From contig NZ_CP007129.1 of the NCBI RefSeq assembly GCF_000522985.1, forward strand, positions 62,001-126,000: 64,000 nucleotides of DNA, written 5' to 3'. A program made the position numbers and the translations under genes. The stretch's first letter is position 1; each line of letters starts with the position of its first letter. Shown here piece by piece: positions 1-6,140 of the stretch. Under the pieces are notes generated by a model, which saw only the letters and a list, made by a program, of their open reading frames with translations, was not told the origin of the DNA and searched no databases. This stretch comes from Gemmatirosa kalamazoonensis (GTDB taxonomy: Bacteria; Gemmatimonadota; Gemmatimonadetes; Gemmatimonadales; Gemmatimonadaceae).

Positions 1-226
1 CGGCGTCCTGCTCGACGATCTTCTCGGCCGCGGTCGCCGACGTCGCCGCACTCGACTCGAGGAGGCGCAGGATCGCGTCGCGCTTCACGAGCGCGCGCCG
101 ATCCTCGAGCGCCATCTCGTGCGCGCGCGCCTCGCCGAGTCGCCGAGCGGCGTCGTGCAGCTGCGCGATCGCGCGGTCCAGGTCCGACGCGATCGGTGAC
201 ATCGTTGCGCCCAAGGCGGTGGCCAT
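1..226 (-). CDS. Hypothetical protein, partial (3' end outside window)
   Basis: An open frame starts at ATG 226 and reads leftwards off the window, giving 75 visible residues (begins MATALGATMSP). It is alanine- and arginine-rich and predicted to be helical, with no motif I recognise. Its ATG overlaps the TGA of the preceding gene as ATGA, so it is translationally coupled to it. By position it belongs to the leftward early operon that starts at the Cro-like gene. Function unknown. Confidence 0.6.
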   Translation of the reverse strand, partial: MATALGATMSPIASDLDRAIAQLHDAARRLGEARAHEMALEDRRALVKRDAILRLLESSAATSATAAEKIVEQDA

Positions 227-537
227 CACGCGGCCTCCGTCTCGGCGGCGCCGCGCGCTGCGTCCTCGCGCTCCTCGCGCTCCACGGCGTCGAGCGCCTT
301 GCGCCACATCACGAGCCGGATCTGCAGCGCGGCCTCCGTGATGTTCGGCGTGAGCGGCGCACCGCCCTTCGCGACGCGCCGGTCGCTCTCGGCCTCGCGC
401 AGCCCGCCGAGCCGCCCGAGCTCCTTCGCCATGTCGGCGATCTCGCGCTCGAGCTCCTCGCGCGTGAGCCCCGCCGGGACGTTCAGGTCCATCATCGGCG
501 CCGTCGGGACGCCACCGTATCGCAGACTCGGACGCAT
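226..537 (-). CDS. Hypothetical phage early protein (103 aa)
   Basis: The 103-residue protein starts at ATG 537 and ends with a TGA that overlaps the next start codon. The first third is short and proline-containing. The rest is charged and probably a helical hairpin (elements such as LTREELEREIADMAKEL, then VMWRKALDAVEREERE). I see no enzymatic motif. It lies in the leftward operon headed by the Cro-like gene, so it is likely an early phage gene, but its job cannot be read from sequence. Confidence 0.6.
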   Translation of the reverse strand: MRPSLRYGGVPTAPMMDLNVPAGLTREELEREIADMAKELGRLGGLREAESDRRVAKGGAPLTPNITEAALQIRLVMWRKALDAVEREEREDAARGAAETEAA

Positions 538-650
538 CGTTGCGGTTCAGTGCGGGGTGAGTATCTTCCCCGTCGGGACGCCCATCCCATGGCGGGGCCT
601 CTGGTCTCGTCCTTCGCGCCCTCCGGCCCTCACGCCGGGGGGCGTCGTCG

Positions 651-998
651 TTAGGCGGCCTCCGTCACCGCGTCGAACGTCAGGTCCACGGCGCGCAGGA
701 CCGCGGCGACCAGGTGCTGCTTCACGCGCTCGCGCTGCGCGCCGCCGCTTGCGATGTCTTCGAGCGCGTTAGGCAGCTTGCCGGCGGGGCGCACGCGGCC
801 GCGCGCGATGTCGTCGATGCGCTCGGAGGGGCGGCGCGGCAGGCCGGCCACGCTGAGCACGAGGGCGCCGCGCAGCTCGCGGTCGACGCGCTCACGGATC
901 GTCAGGCGCCGCCGGGCAGGCGCCGGGGGGTGGGGCGGGGGATCGTCGCTGGTGGCGCGCGCGGGCGCGCCGTCGGTCGTGGGAAGGAGCCCATCCAT
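651..998 (-). CDS. Hypothetical phage early protein (115 aa)
   Basis: I prefer the ATG at 998 because AGAGG lies six bases upstream of it; an in-frame ATG at 1028 would add ten residues. The first 40 residues are proline-rich and probably disordered. The remainder is a compact, likely helical domain (RLTIRERVDRELRG, SERIDDIARGR, RERVKQHLVAAVLRAV). The stop codon TAA lies inside the word GTTAGGC on the plus strand. The gene is downstream of the Cro-like gene and upstream of two coupled small genes. No family was recognised. Confidence 0.55.
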   Translation of the reverse strand: MDGLLPTTDGAPARATSDDPPPHPPAPARRRLTIRERVDRELRGALVLSVAGLPRRPSERIDDIARGRVRPAGKLPNALEDIASGGAQRERVKQHLVAAVLRAVDLTFDAVTEAA

Positions 999-1158
999 CG
1001 TCTGCCTCTGCGGCGTGTGCCGCGACATCGGATCCGGAGATTCCGGCTCGCCCCGGTGCGGAGCCGGCCCTACCCTCGCGCTCATGTCCCTCACGACCTG
1101 CGCGCGAGCACCACCACGTCCGGGCCGGCCGCGTCGTCGGCCCCGCGACGCGTGGGCC

Positions 1159-1362
1159 CTACGCCACCTGCGGTGGCAGGTGGTCGGCGATGAACGCCTC
1201 GATGAGGCGCGAGAGCCGCGCGCTTTCGCGCTGCCCCGACAGGACGAAGTAGAGGTGCCCGTACGAGATGCCCTGCTTCTGGGCCCAGCTCTCCATCGTC
1301 TCGCCGGCAAGCTTCAGCGCCGCTTCGAAGCGTCGCTTGCGCTCATCTGATGCGCTCGGCAT
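1159..1362 (-). CDS. Small HTH protein, Cro-like
   Basis: This 67-residue protein is almost entirely one helix-turn-helix-like domain (LAGETMESWAQKQGISYGH then LYFVLSGQRESARL). Size and position fit a phage Cro or early regulator: it is divergent from a CI/Xre-type repressor, and the intergenic DNA contains two perfect dyads. It is the first gene of the leftward operon. The lysis-lysogeny role is inferred from arrangement. The HTH assignment is from pattern only and the protein could instead be an excisionase-like DNA binder. Confidence 0.65.
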   Translation of the reverse strand: MPSASDERKRRFEAALKLAGETMESWAQKQGISYGHLYFVLSGQRESARLSRLIEAFIADHLPPQVA

Positions 1363-1469
1363 AGTCGGCTATCGCTCCTCACACGTAAGGTTCACTTACG
1401 GTAGGATCATATATCGGATGCGATATGCTGTCAAGCGGATCCGATGGTCGTCGTATCGCACTCGACAGG
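1363..1469. promoter_or_regulatory. Divergent control region with two operators
   Basis: This is the most AT-rich stretch nearby. It holds a perfect inverted repeat CGTAAG-GTTCA-CTTACG at 1384-1400 and a second one, ATATCG-GATG-CGATAT, at 1411-1426. A palindrome CGGATCCG follows at 1436-1443. It separates the leftward Cro-like gene from the rightward CI-like gene, so these are the natural operator candidates. Promoter hexamers cannot be placed with confidence. Confidence 0.6.
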
Positions 1470-1799
1470 ATGCCAGACACGCCACCGACGCTCGGGGCCC
1501 GGCTCAAGCAGGCGCGCCGGCAGAAGGCCGCCAGGGAGGGGCGTGACTACACGCAGGCAGCGCTCGCGCAGGACGCGAGCGTGGCACCCGTCAGCGTCTC
1601 CCGGTACGAGTCGAACGTGCAGGAGCCGTCGCTGGAGCTGATTCAGCGGATGGCGGCCGTCCTCGGCGTGTCGCCTGGCTGGCTCGCGTTCGGCGACGAG
1701 GATGACGTGCCCAACGACCGTCGGGCACCTACGAGCATGTTCAAGACGCGTGAGCAGCTCGAGGCGGAGGAACGCGAACAGAAGGACCGCGGCGCCTAA
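1470..1799 (+). CDS. Xre/CI-type HTH repressor
   Basis: The 109-residue protein carries one HTH_3 domain: LGARLKQARRQKA, then YTQAALAQDASVAPVSVSRYE, then LELIQRMAAVLGVSPGWLA. This is the standard five-helix Xre/lambda-repressor fold. There is no C-terminal peptidase (LexA-like) domain, so it would not be self-cleaving. The start at 1470 keeps the usual short N-terminus; an in-frame ATG at 1425 is the alternative but overlaps a dyad. It is divergent from the Cro-like gene and probably maintains lysogeny. Its TAA and the TAG of the convergent gene lie in the same GCCTAAC word (1794-1800). Confidence 0.85.
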   Translation: MPDTPPTLGARLKQARRQKAAREGRDYTQAALAQDASVAPVSVSRYESNVQEPSLELIQRMAAVLGVSPGWLAFGDEDDVPNDRRAPTSMFKTREQLEAEEREQKDRGA

Positions 1800-2161
1800 C
1801 GGTTGTCGAGCTCTCGGAAATGCGGCATCGGCGGGAGCATGCCGCGACGCTTCCGCCGGTTGTTGAGCAGCTCCTGCACGCGCGTCATGTAGTCCCGCGG
1901 ATCCACCGGCGATGGCGCCGGCGGCTGCGGTCGGTCCGGAACGAGTTTCAGCTGCGGCACCGGATGCTTCAGGTCCAGCCACGCCTCGAGCGCGCCCATC
2001 GCCCGCCCCAGTGGCCACTCTGGTGGCACCGGGCGCTGCGCGCGCAGTGCGCCGGTGTGGTCGATCGCGAGCAGCACGAGCCGCCCGCGCACCGTGTACG
2101 GCGCCACGAAGACGCCGCGCTGCAACAACTCTGTTGTCCGTCCGCCTTCGACTCGCAGCAT
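1796..2161 (-). CDS. Hypothetical protein (121 aa)
   Basis: The protein starts with a compact beta-rich stretch (LLQRGVFVAPYTVRGRLVLLAIDHTG) and continues with a proline-rich linker and a basic C-terminus (YMTRVQELLNNRRKRRG). I recognise no family. It is convergent with the CI-like repressor gene, the two stop codons overlapping. A dyad with an AT-rich centre lies 20-40 bases upstream of its start. Being next to the repressor, it may take part in lysogeny control, but that is only a positional guess. Confidence 0.55.
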   Translation of the reverse strand: MLRVEGGRTTELLQRGVFVAPYTVRGRLVLLAIDHTGALRAQRPVPPEWPLGRAMGALEAWLDLKHPVPQLKLVPDRPQPPAPSPVDPRDYMTRVQELLNNRRKRRGMLPPMPHFRELDNR

Positions 2162-2181
2162 CAGCTTCGGGTTACGTTCGG

Positions 2182-2201
2182 GGGTGCGCTATATGGCACC
2201 C
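2182..2201. promoter_or_regulatory. Dyad upstream of the 121-aa gene
   Basis: GGGTGC and GCACCC form a perfect six-base inverted repeat around the AT-rich centre GCTATATG. On the minus strand CATATAG could act as a -10-like element for the gene starting at 2161. The rest of 2162-2377 shows nothing else except two GCCTAAC words (2235 and 2339). Confidence 0.3.
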
Positions 2202-2377
2202 GACGCGGACACCCGCAACCGTGCGGCCGAGCAAGCCTAACGCTTCCACATCTCCACATCGCTCGGTGTTGCGTCGATGCAACACCGGCGGCCGTACCCG
2301 GGCGGATGCACGACCCGGCAATGCCGCCGGTTGCCCGCGCCTAACGGCGTCCCCCACCTGCTGAAGGTCGCCGCATC

Positions 2378-2884
2378 ATGTTCCTCCTATTCATCTTCGC
2401 CGTCGCCTGCGGCATCGCCGGCTACCTGCTGCTCGAGCCGATGGACAACGGCGGCGCAGGCGCCGCGCTCGGGTTTCTACTCGGCCCGATCGGGATCCTT
2501 ATCGCGTGGATCATGCGAATGAACGCGCAGCGCGAGCTCGAGGCACAGCGCGTTCGACACGACCGTCACCACCGCGAGAGCGATTCCCGAGCGACGGCCG
2601 TCGTCCCGAGCGCGATGACACGCGACACGAAGGTCTGCCCCGACTGCGCGGAGACCATCAAGGCCGACGCCCGCATCTGCCGGTTCTGCCGTCGGGAGTT
2701 CAGCGTGGAGGAGATCGCGGCCGCGAAAGCGCCGCGCGAAGTCGCGCGCGCGAAAGGACCGCCGCGCGAGCCGAAGCCCTGCGAGGTGTGCGGCACCCCC
2801 GTGGCTTGGGCGGACCAGCGCATCGGCGGTCCTGTCCAGTGTCCGGAGCACCGCGGTGCGCCGGCGCGCCGGTCCTTCCGCTGA
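2378..2884 (+). CDS. Membrane protein with C-terminal zinc ribbon
   Basis: The first 45 residues form two hydrophobic segments (LFIFAVACGIAGYLLL and ALGFLLGPIGILIAWIM) separated by a short acidic turn. A charged linker follows, then a zinc ribbon CPDCAETIKADARICRFC (about residues 86-103) of the type found at the ends of many small membrane proteins. A second CxxC (CEVC) lies near the C-terminus. The protein is probably anchored with the ribbon in the cytoplasm. Its TGA overlaps the next ATG (TGATG), so it opens a coupled four-gene cassette. Function unknown; the zinc-ribbon call is firm. Confidence 0.8.
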   Translation: MFLLFIFAVACGIAGYLLLEPMDNGGAGAALGFLLGPIGILIAWIMRMNAQRELEAQRVRHDRHHRESDSRATAVVPSAMTRDTKVCPDCAETIKADARICRFCRREFSVEEIAAAKAPREVARAKGPPREPKPCEVCGTPVAWADQRIGGPVQCPEHRGAPARRSFR

Positions 2885-3513
2885 TGCGGGATCTCAAGTG
2901 GTGTGCGGTGTCTCTTCTGATCGTCGGAGCGGCGGCCTGCAAGGGAGCTGACCGCGGCCCGGACCGTCAGAAGGTCACCGCGGCGCAGCCCGTAGACACC
3001 AATCCACCAGGGACGCGATGGACGATCGACAGCACCGTCGACGAGCTGACACGCGCGGTGTCGTATGAACTGAACGCGCGACCGGTCGAATCGTCGGAGC
3101 CCCACGGTTCCATCACCAGCACGGTCGACATCCGGTGGCGGTGCGGGCCGCGCGATCCGGTGGCTTCCGCCGGCGCCGCGTTCGACATGGCACTCCTCGA
3201 CTCGCCTAACGTGACCGTGCAGCCGGGCGGGCGGCCCGCGCGATATGAGACGTGGCGACGTTCGGGCCGGTTCATCGTCGCTGACCCGCCGTTGGCCGAT
3301 TCGTTGGTCGTTGACCTCCACGTCACCGACACGACGATCGTGCGATTTGAGGCGTTGGGCCGGCCGGCCTACGTCCACCTGCCGGCGCGCGGCTTTCCCG
3401 AAGCATGGCGCGACTGGGTCGCGCGCTGTGACAGGGGAGGTACCGTCCGGAAGATTGTGCTGCCCAGGATCGGTCGGGCCGTGAGCCGCGTCCAGCAGGC
3501 GGCTTCGCGATGA
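2884..3513 (+). CDS. Predicted lipoprotein of unknown function
   Basis: The N-terminus is a lipoprotein signal: a short charged start (MRDLK), a hydrophobic core (LLIVGA) and a lipobox AAAC with Cys about residue 19. The remaining 190 residues have repeated beta-strand patterns (DSLVVDLHVTDTTIVRF) but no motif I know. The protein would be tethered to the outer or inner membrane facing the periplasm. The start ATG overlaps the upstream TGA and its own TGA overlaps the next start as ATGA, so translation is coupled on both sides. A lipoprotein in a prophage conversion region suggests surface modification or superinfection exclusion, which is speculative. Confidence 0.75.
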   Translation: MRDLKWCAVSLLIVGAAACKGADRGPDRQKVTAAQPVDTNPPGTRWTIDSTVDELTRAVSYELNARPVESSEPHGSITSTVDIRWRCGPRDPVASAGAAFDMALLDSPNVTVQPGGRPARYETWRRSGRFIVADPPLADSLVVDLHVTDTTIVRFEALGRPAYVHLPARGFPEAWRDWVARCDRGGTVRKIVLPRIGRAVSRVQQAASR

Positions 3514-3914
3514 GCGCGATGCCCACACTCCAGGCGCCGGAGGAGTTCACGAAGCCGGCGACCAAGCGGTTCGTCGACGAAGCGCGCGTGGCGCTCGACG
3601 AGCACCACGCCGGCGTGCGGATCGACTTCACCCACGTCGTGTCCGTCGGCGCCGCTGGCGGCCTCGCCCTGCTCGCGCTGCACGAGTACGCCGCCCAGTT
3701 AGGCGGTGACGTCCTCCTCGTAAACGTGCCGGACGATCTCGCGGACGAGCTAGCCGCCGCGGGTGTAGACCGCGCGTGTTACGTGCGCCGCGCCGACGCA
3801 CGCGCTACTGCGTCGCGACGAGCGCGCGCGAACCAGCGGGCCGGCCGTACCGAGGAGGGCGACGGGGCAAGCGCACGAGGGGGCTACATCCGCTTGGTGC
3901 GAGAGACCGAGTGA
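3510..3914 (+). CDS. STAS-domain-like protein
   Basis: Residues about 20-95 follow the STAS (anti-sigma factor antagonist) pattern: a strand VRIDFTHVVSVGAAGGLALL, corresponding to the strand-loop-helix that normally carries the phosphorylated serine, then a helix and GGDVLLVNVPDDLADELAAAG. The usual Asp-Ser at the loop is replaced by VGAAG, so classical phosphorylation by a kinase may be absent. The C-terminal 40 residues are arginine-rich and probably disordered. The gene overlaps both neighbours (ATGA and GTGA). STAS proteins work by partner switching, but no anti-sigma kinase is visible here. Confidence 0.6.
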   Translation: MSAMPTLQAPEEFTKPATKRFVDEARVALDEHHAGVRIDFTHVVSVGAAGGLALLALHEYAAQLGGDVLLVNVPDDLADELAAAGVDRACYVRRADARATASRRARANQRAGRTEEGDGASARGGYIRLVRETE

Positions 3915-4243
3915 ACGCTGAGGGCAAACCCCTGTACTTCACCGATCGCGACGGCACGCGGTGGCGCGTGTACGACCAGGTGCGGCACGAGTCGACTGCG
4001 GATGTCTGGCCCCCGGGCCCGGCGACCTTCACGTACCACGATCCGCCGCATCCCGCGGCGTGGATCCGCGTCTTCGTGCGCGAGGATCGCGTGCGGCGTA
4101 TCGCGAGCATCGTGTGGCCTGCCGAGCGGGCCGTCGATGACGTGATGCTCGCGGAGCAACTCGCCGGCGCGTTCTGGGACACCTCGCACGCGCGCGGGCC
4201 CGTCGCGATCGAGGCGACCGGTGGCGGGATGACACCGACGTGA
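3911..4243 (+). CDS. Hypothetical protein (110 aa)
   Basis: The GTG start overlaps the upstream TGA as GTGA. The protein begins with a strand-rich motif (LYFTDRDGTRWRVYD) and a second strand pair (ATFTYHDP, AWIRVFVREDRVRRIASI), ending with a helix that includes LAEQLAGAFW. I do not recognise a named family. It is the last gene of the coupled cassette 2378-4243. Confidence 0.6.
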   Translation: MNAEGKPLYFTDRDGTRWRVYDQVRHESTADVWPPGPATFTYHDPPHPAAWIRVFVREDRVRRIASIVWPAERAVDDVMLAEQLAGAFWDTSHARGPVAIEATGGGMTPT

Positions 4244-4305
4244 TGTGCTCTGCGGAGAGCGACGGCGCCGGGCACGTCGGCGGATGACCTTCACCGCGAG
4301 GACCG

Positions 4306-4491
4306 ATGAAACGCGAATGCATCGGTGGGACGTTCCACGGACAAGTCTTCGATGTTCGAGACGGGATTACTGAGGTGCGCATCCCCCTACCAAAGAAGCC
4401 CGGCAAGGCCGAGCGGTACACCCCTGGCCATGACGATGCCGGGCGCGCGCTGCTCGTGTATGAGGAGGAAGTTGACCACCCATTGGCGTGA
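4306..4491 (+). CDS. Small hypothetical protein (61 aa)
   Basis: The ATG at 4306 follows a purine-rich GCGAGGACCG, a plausible ribosome site. The 61-residue product is a small beta-rich domain (MKRECIGGTFHGQVFDV, ITEVRIPLPKK, ALLVYEEEVDH). It has no known motif. It lies between the coupled cassette and the ABC-3C-like operon and is on the same strand as both. Confidence 0.55.
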   Translation: MKRECIGGTFHGQVFDVRDGITEVRIPLPKKPGKAERYTPGHDDAGRALLVYEEEVDHPLA

Positions 4492-4576
4492 CACCCCCGC
4501 GATGCATGGCGTTCGAGGTTCACGTGTGCAACAACGCGCGATCAGTTTGCCTCAGTGCCCCCGCGCGCTGAAGCGT

Positions 4577-4590
4577 GACGCTCTAGCGTC
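4577..4590. promoter_or_regulatory. Dyad upstream of the ABC-3C-like operon
   Basis: GACGCT-CT-AGCGTC is a perfect inverted repeat about 80 bases before the effector start, in a 180-base gap (4492-4671) with no other clear feature. It is a candidate operator. No promoter hexamers can be called safely. Confidence 0.3.
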
Positions 4591-4671
4591 GCACGCAGAT
4601 TCACGACGAACCTGCGAGCGCTGTGGGCGCATCGGGCCCCTGGGAGAGGTGACGCGGAGCATGCAGCGTCC

Positions 4672-5616
4672 GTGAGCGCCGCCATAAGCTCATACGCCCG
4701 TGTCTGGACCGGTGCGGAATGGGAGGAGCACATCAACATGCTGCTCGCCATCCGCTACGCGGCCGGAGACTACGTGCGAGTACCTGCAAAGCATGGGGGG
4801 GACTGCGGAATCGAGGGCTACTCGATTCCGGACGGACGGGCGTATCAGTGCTACGCGCCGGAAACACCGCTCCCGACGACCCAACTCTACGAACACCAGC
4901 GACGGAAGATGGCGACCGATGTGAAGAAGTTCATCGCCAATCGGGAGCGGTTGCTGGCCGTCCTCGGGACAACTCGTATTCGTCGCTGGCTCCTCGTTGT
5001 GCCCGAGCATCGCAGCATACGCCTCAACGAGTACGCCGTCCGCAAGACCGAGGAGGTCCGCGCCGCAGGCCTGCCCTACGTCACGGATGACTTTCATGTT
5101 GTCGTCGTAACAGACGACGACTTCGCCCTCGAGCGAAACAAGCTCTACGAACAGCCAAGTGGCCTCGTTCGTCTCCCCGAAGTCCTCATCGACGGCGAGG
5201 TACTGGACCTCTTCGCCGCGAAGAATGCAGCGGCCATGGAGCACCTCGAGCGAAAGGTGAAGTCCATCGTGCCTCGTGATCTGTCAGCGCGCGCTGAGGT
5301 CGTCCAACAGCTGCTCGAGGCATACGTGATCGGCACAGCGTTGTTACAGCGGCTACACGACCTTTCCCCAGCGTTACACGAACAACTACTCAGTGTCGCT
5401 GCACGCGCGGCGAAGGAAATCCGTCTGAAATCCCGGATTACGACCGTTCCAGCCTCGGAACTTGTCCAACAAACCATCGGCACGCTCAAGGTGCAGATCC
5501 TTCGTGCAGCGCCGAGCCTTGAGCTGCATGCCGACGATCTCACGATGCAGATTGTTGCCGACTGGCTTATGCGCTGCCCGCTGGACTTTTCCGTCACATC
5601 GATGCCCGTCTCATGA
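4672..5616 (+). CDS. ABC-3C system effector, restriction-nuclease-like
   Basis: This 314-residue protein is the first gene of a three-gene coupled operon. Residues about 16-64 resemble the Mrr/PD-(D/E)xK core: an early Glu in WEEH, then GGDCGIEGY (D44, E48) and, one strand later, YQCYAP (Q59). The catalytic QxK is QCY here, so the usual lysine is missing and activity is uncertain. A middle region follows (WLLVVPEHRS, FHVVVVTDDDF). The C-terminal half is helical (LLEAYVIGTALLQRLHDLSP, LHEQLLSVAARAAKEI) and matches the helical tail shared by ABC-three-component effectors. GTG 4672 is used; it overlaps a TGA (GTGA) from a doubtful upstream frame. The gene is visibly less GC-rich than the phage genes around it. 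Confidence 0.7.
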   Translation: MSAAISSYARVWTGAEWEEHINMLLAIRYAAGDYVRVPAKHGGDCGIEGYSIPDGRAYQCYAPETPLPTTQLYEHQRRKMATDVKKFIANRERLLAVLGTTRIRRWLLVVPEHRSIRLNEYAVRKTEEVRAAGLPYVTDDFHVVVVTDDDFALERNKLYEQPSGLVRLPEVLIDGEVLDLFAAKNAAAMEHLERKVKSIVPRDLSARAEVVQQLLEAYVIGTALLQRLHDLSPALHEQLLSVAARAAKEIRLKSRITTVPASELVQQTIGTLKVQILRAAPSLELHADDLTMQIVADWLMRCPLDFSVTSMPVS

Positions 5617-6140
5617 GCGTCCTGGACACCACGCCCACGCCGACGCCTAACTATCTCCTTGCTGCGTTAAGGAAGTCGGCATCGGTCGTCTCGTTCACGG
5701 CCCGCCCGATACCTTTGCACGCCGACTACCGGCCAATCTGGCGCGTCCCGCTTCTCGCGATAACGATCCGCCTGTGTTGTCACGCGAGCAGGACAAGTCT
5801 AACGCGACTCCACATACTCAACTGGGCGGTGCGAACGCCGTCAGCGCGACGCGAGCTCCTCGCCCTGCTCGACGGCAAGAAACGTCCGCAGGACGTCATC
5901 GTTCGCACAGAGCCGACGCTGAACTTTGTGGTTGATCTTGCTCTGGGCGAGAAGGTGGTGTCGTTCCCACGTGGCGACCGGGTCGCGTTGACGGAGCGAG
6001 GGATCGCGCTTGCCGATGAAGTAATTCAAACGGAAGACTGCTTCGAGGTCGAAAAGGCATTCTTCGCGGCCCTCGGAAAGCAACTCACCGAAGAGTGGGT
6101 GGGCGAGCTCGTGAAGGTAAGCTTTCAGGACCGTTCATGA
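5613..6140 (+). CDS. ABC-3C system middle component (winged helix)
   Basis: The 175-residue protein overlaps the effector by ATGA and the ATPase by ATGA. Its centre follows the usual middle-component pattern: RPIPLHADYRPIWRVPLLAI, then a helix-rich stretch with SLTRLHILNWAVRTP, then a strand pair typical of a wing (VVSFPRGDRVALTERG). It is expected to bridge the effector and the ATPase and possibly bind nucleic acid. Size, position and the P-x-W/F-R motif support the assignment. Which of the numbered middle-component families it belongs to cannot be said without a profile search. Confidence 0.7.
   Translation: MSVLDTTPTPTPNYLLAALRKSASVVSFTARPIPLHADYRPIWRVPLLAITIRLCCHASRTSLTRLHILNWAVRTPSARRELLALLDGKKRPQDVIVRTEPTLNFVVDLALGEKVVSFPRGDRVALTERGIALADEVIQTEDCFEVEKAFFAALGKQLTEEWVGELVKVSFQDRS

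Noticed and set aside
4502-4675. Short plus-strand frame ending in a GTGA overlap with the ABC-3C effector
   Set aside because: The overlap is suggestive, but the product has no clear domain and no good start; left out as a gene.
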